In this document: positions 32,838 through 46,232 of the stretch, piece after piece | Layout of the letters: each line of letters opens with the position of its first letter | Position numbering within the stretch: the first letter of the stretch is position 1 | Made by a program: the position numbers and the translations under genes | DNA from: Taxillus chinensis | Lineage: Eukaryota; Streptophyta; Magnoliopsida; Santalales; Loranthaceae | Direction: 5' to 3' | NCBI GenBank assembly: GCA_023512835.1 | Contig: CM042092.1 | Location: forward strand, 47,892,400-47,956,399 | DNA length: 64,000 nucleotides | The notes under the pieces: model-generated | What the model was told of the DNA's origin: nothing | Seen by the model: the letters and a program-made list of their open reading frames with translations, nothing else | The model's database searches: none

Positions 32838-35800
32838 TCCTCCCCACCTTAGAACTTTTCGTCCTCGAAAAGATAAAATGTACTCATAAATACTACCCAT
32901 ATACACCATTACTACGCATATCAATATCCAACATATTACCCACACGAATGAGCATAATTGCTTTCACTAACATATTTCTCACATAGCTTGTCATATTTTA
33001 TACATAAGCAACAATAGCAACAACCATACATCATGCCCCTCACAAAAACCACCATGCCCACGAGTACTCATTTCAACATACACGTCGGAGTAAACTTGCT
33101 CCCACCACTGAGAAAATCTTCACATTCTCCCCTCCTTAGTACTTTTCGTCCCCGAAAAGATGATCCAACTAACAATCTTAATGATAAGGGTTTCTAACCG
33201 CAATGATAGGATCCAGAAACCCCCCTAGCCATTAACCATTTATAATGTTAAAGCAATGCTTGGCCTACCAACCATGAACCAGCCCAATGCTTGAGAACAT
33301 ACCATTAACCCGTATAAAACAACAATATATTCACCAATTTACTTTCCATTGAACTTATAACGCATCCACTAACCATGCAACATAATGAGAGGGGGTATCA
33401 TCCTTTTGTAAATTATTTATGATTCCTCGCCAACGCAACAAGGCTTAGATATTCGAGTAAGACATCTTTAGCTAAGTCACTTGGAATGTAGCATAAACTA
33501 GCCCAGCTCCAGTGGTAACTGTAGACTATGGATAACCAAGGTCACAACAGCAAGGTTAAACAGACACCTAAACATGGGTAGACTATCACCTCAACTTAGA
33601 TCGTCGTTCACGGTCGATATGAACAATTAATCAAATCAACAAATTGCACTACGCACAACCACTGCACACCCATTACCCAATATCGAACCACTACCAATAA
33701 CCCATTGTAATTAATCTGCCAAATATCCATTATAACGAATTGTTAACGAAATAACACCATATCAACAACTCTACAACTGATCACATACTACCTTAAAACT
33801 ATTCCAACTGGTGCCAACATCACCACCAAAAATAAGCAATTTATCGAACCCGAAACAATAATGGTCAATACTAGAACCCAAGACTCCATCAAAGCACTAT
33901 CAGCTCGGATTAACAGGATAAAATCGTCACTCTAATTAAACATTACATAACCAAAGTCCCACAACCTTTGCCCAATTAACCAATAGCCTGAAACAAGTGC
34001 AACAAGGAAACATTGTCTCACAAATCATGATCACATATTATAAACAATATATCAACCATATACAATCACAAACATAGCACAAAACCAAACAACATCAACA
34101 TATCAACCATCATATGAATATCTACTCCTATGCAAGAAAAGAAGGTCACACCCAAGTATGCTCCACCAAACAGGGTAAGAAGCCGCTGAATCACAGCCAA
34201 GTCCCCTTATAAAGAGGGCTTCACAATGAAACAACAAGCTCGACAACCACAACAACATGTCACAATGACCTCACCGAGGGAAAGCTCACCACGCTAGTCC
34301 CACCATAAATCATTCACCAGTTCCACATCATCATGCTTACCACCAATCATCAAGCCAAACAGTCAATAAATAAGGTCCCTCCTAGTTTCAACACGTGTCA
34401 CCACACAAAATAAGAATGCATGCAGTTGTTAATAACCCAATCAAGGTGGAACAAGGCAGCAATAGGAAATACAATTATGCTCACACTCAGGCATAGATAC
34501 ATAACACGATACACGTATCAATCACTCATCATAACAAATAAATAGGTTAAAAACAACATTTATAATTAAGACAACCAAGCAAGCACAATCATAACCACAA
34601 CCACACAGGCTTCCACATCCACAGCCACACAGGCTCCACTGCCACAGGCTACCATAACCATAGCCACACAGCACACTTTCAAGCACAACACAATAATATG
34701 CATTCACATTACATCAAATAACACATGTAGTTGTATCACACAACTATACCCCAAAACAGGGCAAAAGTCCATAACATGTCATTTGCACGCCATATCATAT
34801 GAAGAATATCCAAACAATTATACAGTGTGGTAATCCACATTGACATTAGTCGACATGAATCACAATAAAATTTAACATAGAGTCGGTCATCATTATTTCT
34901 TCATTTATTTACCATTGTTACTAGTGTTATAAGTATATTATTTATGATTTTTTTATTAGTTATTTTATTTTACTATTTTACCATTGTTACAGATTCAACA
35001 TTTAACTATATCTTAAGGACATCATCACATGTTTAACAAGCTCCACAATTTAAATCTAGGAAAAAGGTATCCTTACTTTCCTCTTGTGATGTTCCTCCAA
35101 GACCATTTCCAAAACCTTTTATAAGTCATGAGAAATGTAACTTTTTGATTCTCATATTGTTTTATCACCTTCCAAATTACTTACTTACTAACATTTTGAA
35201 AAGACAAATTATTAAAATATGTTATCCGATGAAAACAAATTCTTTATCCCCATTCCAAATTACTATGTCATTACTATCTCCCCCACTAGTTGGCACTTGA
35301 AACCTTTTGATTACCTTCAAACGAAAATAAACCATTATTGAATATACCAAATCTATCATTGTCTTATCATAATATTTAAGCCTAATATCTGATAAATATA
35401 TATTGTTAGCCATAACACTTCCTAGTTTTACTACATTATTAAATTCATTGTGCTATTCAATTCTTGAATACTTTATCTCATCTTTTACCGTTGTTTTACC
35501 TTATTCTTTAGTTTTATTAAATCTTTTTTTTTTCAACCATCCAATACCTTTTTGCAAAAACATTTATGACCCTTAGGTTCTCAACAAACAAATAAGAGAG
35601 CTCTAACACTATTCTCAGGAAATAATTAAAAGTGACATTACCTCACTCTTGACCCATAAGTCTACACCCAATAGAACTCATGAGTCCCAACAGTCATTCA
35701 TGGGACATTGCCCCTCACCTATACACTTCCATCAAGCAATGAACCATAACAAGCATGACCCAATAGGTCCTTATCAAATCACAGTGGGGTCCATTTTCCC

Positions 35801-36283
35801 CTGAACTCCATCACGTTCACCCAATCATTTAACTGGCTACCGAAGCCATCGAACAATTGGTAGGGTTCATATTTCCCCTACCACAATATCATAATAATAT
35901 AAAGCGAAAAGTAATACTCTAACATATAGTACTTAAATCAGCTCAAAACAATACAAGTCAATCCAAAACAATGTAAGTTATTAACAAACAATTACGCAAA
36001 TCATTCCAGGCAATTTTAAGAAATTTCACAACTGTGAAGTCAAACTATCGCCATAGTACCAAGCGCAACCAATTCTAGTGTCTATAATGTGCAAGTAAGG
36101 TCATGTCATGTATGCACCCATCTCAATGCATCCTAAGATGATCTGACTGACACTAAGGTAACCAAGGACACTATTAAGGACTGCGTTGATCAAGCGCCCT
36201 CCCTAATGTCTCCCAAGCTCCAAAGTCTCAATCAATCACCGTACTATGCTAGGTCCACTAAATCAACCACTCTGATACCAACT
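32838..36283 (-). other. Element F internal region, non-coding
   Basis: AT-rich with no gag, protease, RT or integrase motif. A PPT-like tract touches the left LTR (32838-32850) and a second one lies 287 bp away at about 33125, as in Ty3-E. 34580-34680 holds repeats of 'ccacacaggct', a word also common in the U5 of family A LTRs. The PBS complement is at about 36269-36281, and the 5' leader to about 35640 is non-coding. Confidence 0.75.
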
Positions 36284-37791
36284 TGTCACGCCCCCAAATT
36301 CTGAAGACATCAGAACTAGGAACGCGACGTCCTTACGCCCACACCGGAGGGGTCAAGGGGATTAGTAGCCAACTATATCCTGTACAAAACTACAACAGGG
36401 GTAGAATTGCACTAAATGATGAAATTCAACATAAGACTTGGTCAATGAATATGGTACAGTAATGCTTTCATTCCTTTTCCATAAATATCCAACACACATT
36501 AAAGTAATTTATGTACATATAAATTCTAAGTACAAATCTAATACAACTTTCACGGACCCTCGTCCGGATAATTCAAATAAATAAACAAATTATGTTATAC
36601 AAATCCATAATCCAAGTTTTACAAAATGTTAGTTAAATAACAAGTAACCTCGGTCCAGCCTCTATCGAATAGGTCGATACCTGAAACATGTCAACGAAGT
36701 AGGAGTGAGCACAAATGCCCAGTAGGTGATCTCCATCTCCTCACCATCCTATAATAAGAAATCCTAAGTCTACATGGTCAGTGGATGCTTGTGCCACTAT
36801 AGTGTTCTACTCTATTACAATAAGTTCACACTCAATCACAAAATATAACATCATACACATTACATTTTATTCGTTAAGGTTACACACCGAATGATCCAAC
36901 CATCCACTGGATTCCCGCAACCAACACCAAGGATCCCAATCACTATCAGACAGCCATATGTGGGACCTGTGGTGTCCCTAATGACAACCTGCCACATATG
37001 GGACCTAGGTTAACCGGCCACATAGGGGACCCGTGGCCTCTTGGCAGCCCTATATAGGACCCGCAGTTAACCCAACTAATTTCACCAATAAATTCACACA
37101 TACAACCAACAAATAATAATTCCAATAGCCAGTTTTGCAACATGTAGTTCATTTAAATAGTTAAACCATCAATAATATGCCACAAACTACAATTATAACC
37201 CAACAAATAGCAGTAACTCCAATGATTTTAATTTAATTAAACTAACCAGAGTCAAACAATTTCCATAATATTATATTAATAATGTCAAACTCTAAAATAT
37301 ATATGTATATTTACTAACTAAGAATTTTAATATTATTTATGTATAAGCTAAAAGAGCCTCTAGGGCTGGCTCGCTGGAACGCTGGGGAAGGCACAGGCGC
37401 CTTGGTTCCCTTCCACGACGATCGCTCCCTCCACAGTCAGCACTCTCTGAACATGCCGACCAACCAGACTGTCAGAAGTCTGGTGTGCCACGTTGCTCAG
37501 AAGACCAGGCCAATTTGGCATGGTGCAAGACGTATTCATAATAATACTAATGATAAAATAAAATATGAACAACGGACGTTGGATGCAAGCATGGCCACGT
37601 TAATTCTACCGAGCAGGCTACGTTATAATATACCAAGCCAGGCCGCTGAAGGAGCTATATCATGATGATGGTAATTGATAATAATCAATATGATGTTTTT
37701 AAAGAATTATGATGAAAAAGGGTGCAGGCATGCTGTAATCGAATTTCGGTTGCCGTGAAAGGTTGGAGGCATGCGGAAAAAAAATCCACCT

Positions 37792-37824
<33 letters not shown>

Positions 37825-38017
37825 GCTTTGGGATCGACCAGTAAGTCCCATGATTATTAGTACCGATAGCTTATTATTTCTCCACACCTGCTGTCAACAT
37901 CACACCTACCAAGGTATTTTAGGACTTACTCAAGGTTAATAGCAGTAGGTGTGATAGGCCAGTGGAGAAGCGCATAGGCGACTCAAGGTATATCGCAAGA
38001 TATCTAATATATATACA

Positions 38018-38051
<34 letters not shown>

Positions 38052-39070
38052 AAACATAGCACAGGCTCCAACACCTACGATTCCTAAGAAGTCCGTGTTC
38101 CCAGATTCGACCTTACAGATAAAATCAACCCCCCCCTCTCCCTGACTTCATCACCTGATTAAAATAAATCTCTCTGCCTGGCATCTTCATAAAATGATAT
38201 TTATAATGATAATAATAATAGGTATTAACGAAGCCAGATGATAAAGTGAAAGCAAAGGAAGAAAGGATGCTGGCATAGGTACCCGAATTTCCGAAAATGT
38301 GAAGGGGTAGAGAGGTGGAAGAATCGGCTGTGTTTGTATAATAATATATATATGTATTCGCATATCAATTAAATCGAACATATATTTCTCCCTAATAGTC
38401 TGCATCCGTGCAATAGAATAACGAGAAAAATAAGGATCACCTACCTGGATTAAGCTTCCAATGATTGAACATCAGGAACTGCTGCTCTCTATTTTCTTCC
38501 TTCATAGCACTGCATGGAACGAGCACTGTGTGATGGAGCTGGCACGGAGTGGATGAAGAGCCCGTGCGTCAAAGTAATGGGGTCATTGCTGCACTGCGGT
38601 GGATGAAGACGGCTGGACGTGAAGACCCGGCACGCGTGTGAAGTGATTGGTTACAGGCGGCGTGGGTGAAAATGGTGAGGAGGTGTGATGGTGACGGCTT
38701 GCCGCTGGAGGCTCGTGCAGCTGCGCATGCACCAATGTAGGGTTTCCTCTACGTTCCCCTTTATATATCCCCTTAAATAATAATAATAATAATAATATTT
38801 TATAATAATAACATTAATCTCAATAATTTTTTTATTAATAATAGTAATAATAAAAATAATAACCATAATAATTCTAACAATAATTATAATGACAGTAATA
38901 ACAATAATAATAATATACGTAAAATACTAAAATGTCTTCGTGGAACCTCAGACTCCAAACTAAGCCCACTTACAACCAAAATGCTCATGTCGACAATCAC
39001 ATCGCCTTTTAAATATTATCATCCTCAAAATAAATCAACTTACAATATCACTCAAATACGAGTCTTTACA
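36284..39070 (-). repeat. Element F 5' LTR
   Basis: Complete, 2787 bp, TGTAAAGACT (at 39070) to GGGGGCGTGACA (at 36284). The TATA box is at about 38760-38768 (minus strand), upstream of the 'acgtagaggaaaccctaca' leader start. Where the partner has (CA)n, this copy has an interrupted (TA)n at about 38005-38050. It joins Ty3-E RNaseH coding sequence at 39071. Confidence 0.9.
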
Positions 39071-41987
39071 GTGGGATAGTTCTGCTCATGTGGTCTCAAC
39101 TGTCTAGACCCATAAGCAATCACCTGCCGAGTCTGCATCAACACACAACCAAGTCCCACTCTGGAAGTATCACAATACACCTCGAAAGGTACACCCTCCC
39201 ATGGAAGAATCAGGATAGGTGCTGAGGTCAATCGTGCCTTCAGCTCCACGAAAGCACTCTCACATGCATCAGACCAAACAAAAGGAACTCCCTTCCTGGT
39301 CAAGTTCGTCATTGGAGTTGCCAACCTGGAAAAATCTTCCACGAACCTCCAGTAGTAGCCTACAAAACCAAGGAAGCTACGAATCTCAAACACATTCGTG
39401 GGCCTCTTCCATGACATAACCGCCTCGATCATCTCAAGATCCACTGTGATACCCTCCAAAGATACCACATGCCCCAAGAAATTCACCTGTTGTAACCAAA
39501 AGTCACATTTTGTGAACTTCGCATACAACCGTTGCTCTCGCAAGGTCTGTAACACAACCTGCAAATGCTCCTTATGCTACCTCTTGGTTGTTGAACAGAC
39601 CAAAATATCGTCGATGAACACCACAACGAACATATCTAAATATGGAGCAAACACCTGGTTCATCAGTCCCATAAACACTGCTGGAGCATTTGTGAGCCCA
39701 AACGGCATCACGAGCCACTCATAATGCCCATAACGACAACTGAATGTGGTCTTAGGGATATCTACCTCCCTAACCCTCAACTGATGGTATCCAGATCTCA
39801 AGTTTATCTTGGAAAATCACCCCACAATGCGAAATTGATCGAACAGATCAGCGATCCTCGGCAATGGATACCTGTTCTTCATAGTCACCTGGTTCAGCTT
39901 TCGGTAGTCTATACACAACCGAAGCGAACCATCCGCCTTCTTGGAGAACAACACTGGAGTGCCCCATGGTGAGCTACTCTGCCTGATAAAGCCTCATGCT
40001 AGAAGATCATCTATCTGCCTCTTGAGCTCTCTAAGCTCTGTCGGCGCCATCCGGTAGGCCGCCAACCTAATAGGTGTTGTCCCATGCAACAACTCATTCG
40101 AAAACTCCACCTCCCTCACAGGTGGCAAACTGACTAAGTCCTCGGGAAACACACCAGGGAACTGATCCACAATGGGTGGCAAAATAGCCTTCCCCTCTCT
40201 CCTCCTATCAAACAACGTCAAGCTGGCCAACTGGTGCATCACATCACCCCACCCATGCCTCAAAGGTCCTAACTTGCATGCCTCCTCAGTCCACTCACCC
40301 ACAAAGACATCCCACGTGCCCTCTGGTGTGAGGAACGTCATACGCCGTTGAAAATAATCAATCTTGGCCTCCACGAAAACCAACCAATCCATACACATGA
40401 TAACATCAAAATCATCTAACTTCATAATATACAAATCACACAACAGATTAACACCCCCAAGTGTTACCTGACAAGCACGACAGATACTCTCAAGTATCAC
40501 AATTCCACCCAAAGGTGAAGCAACCATCAGAGACTGACTAACTGTCTCCTGGTCTAACTCCAACCCAACCACTGTAACATACGAAATAAAAGAATGGGTA
40601 GCACCAGTATCAATCAAAACTGAACAGATAGTATGAGAAATGATGATGGTACCTCTTACCACTGAAGGTCCTAGTCCTGCCTCGTCCACTGGTGGAACCT
40701 TAACCTCTCTGCTGGTAAGGGCAAAAGTTCTCCCTCGTGGCCTACTGCCACTAGCCTGGCCCATTGGGGCCTTGCCCCGCTGATTAACCTGACCCTACGC
40801 CTCCCACTGAGGCTGCTGCACCGTAGGTCACGTCTGCGTGCTCTATGCTGGTGGCACCGACCTATGAGACGGAGCCCCACTCCTCTGTCCCTGCTCTCTC
40901 GGAAGAGGACCTATACTGGTGGTCGAGCTAAGGGTAACACATTCCCTAGCTCCATGTCCCACCTTCCCGCATCGGAAGCATGTCATCTTTTTCCTCGGAC
41001 AGTCTCTCGATACATGCTCGGTCAAACCACAACTCCAACAAGTACCTGGCCTCCTGCTGGCTGAACTCTCCTAGGATCCCACCGCCTGGCTGGAAACCCT
41101 ATGCACCTGCCTCCTCTCAGACTGAACTGCATTGCTCTCCCCATTCTGCCTCTTCCTACTCAGACCTGCCGAACCCCCCGGTCTCTGGGCTCTCGCCTGA
41201 TCCTGACCTCGCTCAATAATGAGTGCCTTGTCGGCCACCTCCCTGTAGCTGGTCAACTATATCGGTACCAGCTTGTTTTTCAAAGACGGCCTCAAGCCCT
41301 GAATAAAATCCTACGTCTTATGGGTTTCCTTCTCCCAAGCCTCAAGAGCAAACCACCCTAAATCTGTGAAGGCTTGCACATACTCACCCACCGTCTGGCT
41401 ACACTACTAAAGCTCATAATACTCTCTCCGTCGGGCATACTGCATTGAGATGGGAAAATGCTCCCCAAAGAAGCGCTCAATGAACTCTCGCCACCTACAT
41501 GGGATACCTAACACATAGTGCGTCGCCACTCACACCCGCTCCTCATCTGGTCCCCAATCATCTTAAAGATGTCCTCTGTCCATCTAATCCAGTCCTCGGC
41601 TGCCTCTGGCTGCGAACTATCCTCAAAAGTCCTGGGTGTGTGTTTCAAAAACTATGCAGCCCAATCCACTCCTCGTCGTGCCGGCTCTATCATGACCTCC
41701 TGCTGGTGCACATCCTGCACCACCCTCGCCTACTGCTGCTGAGGCTGTGGCGGCTACTGGGGCTGCTACTGCCTCTTCAGCTCATCCACCTCTCTAGCCA
41801 TATCCCTCATCGAGCCCTGCATACCCTACATGGCCTCCTGCAACTGAATCAGCACCTGATCCAAATCAAGTTCCACAACGGGAGCTGACGACCTATGCTG
41901 CGGGCTCTGCTGCCCCTGGTGCCCCGACTCTATCGTGGACTCCTCTACCGGGCCCTGGCCTCGGACAACTCTCCTCGGTGGTGCCAT
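39071..41987 (-). pseudogene. Ty3-E Gag-PR-RT and start of RNaseH
   Basis: The minus strand reads from ATG 41987 (MAPPRR) to the F junction at 39071. The Gag core is badly broken (41100-41830, many stops and at least one frameshift). From 41256 on, the frame is constant. Two knuckles 'CWSCGLTEHVSRDC' and 'CFRCGKVGHGAREC' lie near 40950-41040. Protease 'IDTGATHSFISY' is near 40605. RT has '[13 protein letters not shown]', '[13 protein letters not shown]', '[12 protein letters not shown]' and 'VFIDDIL' near 39610. RNaseH begins '[18 protein letters not shown]' and is cut after '[10 protein letters not shown]'. Stops at 39994, about 39805 and 39577 include Trp-to-stop changes. With 29080-30091 this makes one element, lacking the rest of RNaseH and the integrase zinc-binding part. 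Confidence 0.9.
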
Positions 41988-42425
41988 CACACTAACCACA
42001 ACAACAAATAACAAACGATCAACATTAGTACTGCTAGCACAAACAACCATCAAAGGCACAAATCAACTCGTAGGTTCTCACCACACGACCCGTAGGTCAA
42101 CAACCATGCATATAGCATCGTGTCCCCCTTAGGGTACACCACACGTAAATCCTAGCTCTCACGGCCACGTGCCATCCAGGCACCACATACAAGCACATCA
42201 CACACAAAGACAATCTAGTGCCCTATATGCACACAATCATACTACTAAAGATGCATCCATTCCTATATATGCTCCTAGGATGATCTAACTGACACCAACA
42301 TAACCTAGAATACATGTAAGGACTGCGTTGATCAGGCGCCCTCCCTACATTTTTCTAAGGAACATGGAATCAATTAACCACCCCTCACTAACCTAGGTCC
42401 TCTAGACCATGCTCTGATACCAACT
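41988..42425 (-). other. Ty3-E 5' leader and primer binding site
   Basis: Non-coding leader between the LTR end and the Gag ATG. The reverse complement at about 42411-42422 reads tggtatcagagc, the tRNA-Met-type PBS, three to four bases from the LTR. Confidence 0.8.
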
Positions 42426-44142
42426 TGTCACGCCCCCAAATTCTAGGGAACCCAGAATCAGGAACATGACTTCGCCTTGCCCGCACCCGAAAGGTCAAGG
42501 GGTTGGTGACTAGCACTAATAGAGACTACACCGCAGGTGCTGTCTCAATCATGCAACCCTGTACAGTCATACATCAAGGGTAATCCTGTACTTTCCCATA
42601 TATCATCATGCATACAATAAGTCAAACAGTCATACAGACATCACATCACAAATAGTATACAAACACAACTGTCCACAGACCCATGTCCGGGTATCATACA
42701 AAATAATACAGAATACAATACTGTATCATACATCAGAGTAGTGGGCACGTCTTCCTGGAAGAAAGTCCTCCACTAGTCTCGGGTCACACCTGAAAAAGGT
42801 AAATAACAAGTAGGGGTGAGCGAAAAGCTCACTAGGTGACCCCAACACTCCACATCATGCAGACATACAAGTCTATACTATATGCTGAGTGTACACGTGC
42901 ACTGTGTAGTGTGCACAATCATCAGGACACAACCTATAAACAAACATCAGGACCCAGCCTGCCCACACAGGACAGGTTGTCCACGATCCTCCATGGGATT
43001 TTAGCTCAGGGCACTCAGCTGTTCCACAGCGCTATATGCCTGGACATAGTGCCACAAAGGCCTACCATCGGCGCATATGCCTGCCCCGTCAACCACAAAG
43101 CATCATCTGTGCTTCACGGTGAGAACCCAACAAGTCATAGAGCCCAAGCCCTAATTCCTCAAACCAACATACCAACACCAATATGACATTAAGATTCACC
43201 ATACTCCCTTTATAACTGAAGCCAATCTTCACAAACCAATCATCATTCCTTGACCAAGGAAGGAGATACCCATAGGAGTTATTTTCTTGAAATAAAAAGT
43301 CCCGACATTGGGTCTCCATATCATACCTATAATAATCTGATTTTTGGAGATTTCTCTAAGATGTCTAACCCCACTTTCCAAAAATCCACCTCTACGAAAA
43401 ACAGGATTTTTTCGAGATTTTACACTAAATCCCAATTTTCACATTTTGAAAGAGTGGAATTTATTTTTCTAGTATTTTTGTTTGAATCCAAATGGGGGAT
43501 ATTTCGTTATTTACATTGTAACTTAATATTTAAATGTGGAGAGGCATAATGGTTACAATATAAATGGTCCAGTCCAGTCAAAATGGAACTGCACTATCCA
43601 ACTGCTCGAGACACTCCTCGAAACTGCCTACTCGAGACAGCTCGAAACACCTACTCGATGCTACATTCTGCTCGATGCTCCTTGCTTGAAGCCTCTACTC
43701 AAGGCTACATTTTGCTCGACGCTCCCTGCTCGAGGCCTCCGCTCGAGACTGCTCGAGACTCTGCTCGACGCTGCTCGAAGCTAGCCTCGAACAGTTCCCC
43801 AGTCACGAGCTACCGACTACGTTATTCCCCAATTAGTCCCAAAACCCAATTATACTCGTTAAATCTCAATTTTTAAGCAACAATTCATCCCTATTAACGG
43901 TTTCTAACATCATCTAGCCACATTAGGTTACCAAACAACCTAAACCATCTAGGTTTCATGCTCAGTTTCCATTTTCCCCAATTTCTAGGGTTCATCACGA
44001 ATTTTCATGATTTCATCAAATTCTTACATGTTAATCCAATAAAACAACAAAGAAAGGGTGAAGAATCAATGGAACACCTACCTAGAATGATTCTTGATGC
44101 TTGAACGAGCTCAAAATGCCCAAAATCGAAGGCTCCAAGCTT

Positions 44143-44218
<76 letters not shown>

Positions 44219-44620
44219 CTCCCTCTCTCTCTATGCTCTCCAACGCAGAAACGCTGAAACGTAACGTGGAAGCTCTCTTTCCCCCTATTTATATTTCTGT
44301 ATTTTCTTTCATTAATAAATCCCAAAAATATTAATTGACCTCCCGAGGTCACGAACTCCAAATTAAGCCCAAGTATAGTCAAAATGCTCAAAATGACGAG
44401 CACATCACTATCCAGATATTTTCCGACCCAATTGACCGCTCAAACGCAAGGTCAACCAATAAACCCCGAAAAGTCAACAATCAGGCCACTTGGGGCCCCG
44501 ACCCAAAATCGGGTCCAATTACTGTCAAAATGCTCACATTGACGAACACAATATTGTCCAGATGTTTTTAGCAATAGAGAAAGATTATCTCTCAACCCTA
44601 CCCAAGTACGGGTCTTTACA
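42426..44620 (-). repeat. Ty3-E LTR shared by two internal regions
   Basis: Complete, 2195 bp, TGTAAAGACC (44620) to GGGGGCGTGACA (42426). To its left are PBS and gag, as expected for a 5' LTR. To its right are the PPT and 3' internal sequence of another E copy, so it also stands as a 3' LTR. Holds CTCGA-rich units at about 43604-43795 and a (CT)n run at 44147-44213 that is longer than in the partner LTR. Confidence 0.9.
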
Positions 44621-44857
44621 TCATCCCCGCCTTAGGACTTTTCGTCCTCAGGCACCGCACAACAACACGACACAAACACATGATCATCAACATGATCACC
44701 AAGCACACATGTGCAATGCAACTAATAACAAGCTAAAAAGGCTCACATAATCCAACAACACCAAGCTAAACCACATATCAAGCATAACCACCTAAGCGTA
44801 CAAAACATATGTAAAATGAATGCAGAAAATATAACTAATACAGGGAAGGTCCTCACA
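44621..44857 (-). mobile_element. 3' internal fragment of a second Ty3-E copy
   Basis: Matches 28785-29065 (PPT-like start, 'acacatgatcatcaacatga', 'agctaaaaaggctcac') with a short internal deletion of about 50 bp. It ends abruptly at about 44857, next to unrelated GC-rich sequence. Confidence 0.8.
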
Positions 44858-44924
44858 GTGCATTTGTGGGGCACAAAGCACTTTACGGTTTGCGGCATTT
44901 TCTTACCTGTCGTCGAGTGCCCCT

Positions 44925-45953
44925 TTGGCCTCGCATTCTGGCTCTGAAAGCGTTGGTGTCCCGATCCTGACCTTTCGTGCCGAGCTGATGGGCATGCATG
45001 ATGTTAGGCGCCTTGCTCCACATGAACGTATCCTTCTTGAAGGGATGAAATGGATTGTTGGTGTTCGGGGGCGGCCGCCTATTGTAGGCGCTGGTGTGCT
45101 CCACCGGGAACTAAATATCTGCCCACTTCTGGCCTTCTGTGCGGGTCAACGTGCCCGTGCCTTCTTCAAATACGCCCAGTGTAAGATGTGGATCGCCGAT
45201 CTTTTGTCCCATGCTCCACCCCATCAAGTTGGCCGCATCTGGACTTGGGTTGTTCGGTTGCGCTTCTGGTTGCATAAACACGTCCCTATAGCTACTTCCG
45301 CACGGAAGGCGTATCTTGTTCGTTCGGCCGCCTAGCTACAGTGGGATGCATGCCACTCTACTCTGTCCCTTTCGTTCTATACCAAGTTCCATCTTGCGCG
45401 TGGCCGTCGGGCCCTCTGTTGTTCTTGGCTTGATGGTTCTATCTCGAGTAGGGAGGCATTTCAATTGGTCAGCGCCCGTGTTGGTGCGCGCATCCTACCT
45501 GATCGGGCGGTCCAGTTGGGCTTCTACCGCTCCCCGGGGTGGCGCAGCTGCCCTTTTTGTCCTGCCCCTGATGCCGACTTCTACCAGTTTCTTCTCGACT
45601 ACCCGGCCCCGCCCTTGCTTGCTCTTCGACCGGCCCTGGCCCAAGTCGCCCCGTGGACCCGTGGGCCCTCCCACCAGGTCGCGTCGGTGCCCCATTTTCG
45701 TGATCGACTCCTCGCCTCTCTCTTAGGTGGAGATAGGGGGTGTGGATCAAGAGTAGGAAGAGGTATTGGGAGTCGGACCCCACCCAACTTTGCTGCGGTG
45801 GGTGCCCTTCTTCTGCAGACCATGGCGATGCTTCAGGTTGCATATACCGCCTCCTGGGCTCCCGGGTCAGACGGGACAAATCTCACCTACGAGCCGACGC
45901 CTCTCCAGGTAGGGCCTGTCCTCACAAGCAACACACCTCTGGAGCCTCGGTAG
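44925..45953 (+). pseudogene. Long GC-rich reading frame of unknown identity, one internal stop
   Basis: One frame stays open for 343 codons except for a TAG at about 45333. Codons before the stop read 'RAELMGMHDVRRLAPHERI' and 'CAGQRARAFFKYAQC'. After it come 'LSLSFYTKFHLARG' and 'WRSCPFCPAPDADFYQFLLD'. The last stretch loosely recalls the Cys-rich 'CPxC...H' finger at the C-terminal end of plant LINE reverse transcriptases, but His residues are missing and no RT or endonuclease motif is seen. The C-terminal codons overlap the dispersed repeat that starts at about 45880. The frame is too long and GC-rich to dismiss as chance, but its function is unknown. Confidence 0.35.
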
Positions 45954-46232
45954 TGTTGGTGGACGCCGGCTCTATCCCTTGCGGATTGCGGCAGGGCCTG
46001 GTTCTCGGTGCCCCAATAAGGCACTGGGCCATTCACCCCCAAAACTAGGCTTTTCACCAGGAGAATTCCCCGGAGTATGGGTGTCCTTGCACCTGTCGAT
46101 TCCCAGCACACCGGTGCTAGCTCCTCTGTGGGCGCGCAACCTTGGCTGTAAGTGTTAGGTGAAGGGAGTTTACTCTTGACGCCTCTGGTTTGCCCCTTGG
46201 CCTACCTATGCTTCAGTTTAGGAAAACTAAGG
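45880..46232 (+). repeat. Dispersed GC-rich repeat, copy 2
   Basis: Inverted relative to copy 1 at 6900-7245. Similarity runs from 'cacctacgagccgacg' to 'ttaggaaaactaagg'. In both copies the frame containing 'VLVDAGSIPCG' and 'GLVLGAPIRHWA' stays open over about 30 codons, hinting at a once-coding segment. Confidence 0.6.

Larger units (their letters stand above)
30092..39070 (-). mobile_element. LARD-like non-autonomous LTR element F nested in Ty3-E
   Basis: Two LTRs of about 2.75 kb (30092-32837 and 36284-39070) enclose 3.45 kb without any retroviral domain on either strand. A PBS (tggtatcagag type) lies beside the right LTR and a PPT beside the left one, so the element is on the minus strand. 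Long LTRs with a long non-coding centre fit the LARD class. It lies between the RT/RNaseH half and the integrase half of Ty3-E. Its ends (TGTAAAGACT...GGGGGCGTGACA) resemble those of E, so E-like elements may have supplied its proteins. Confidence 0.88.
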
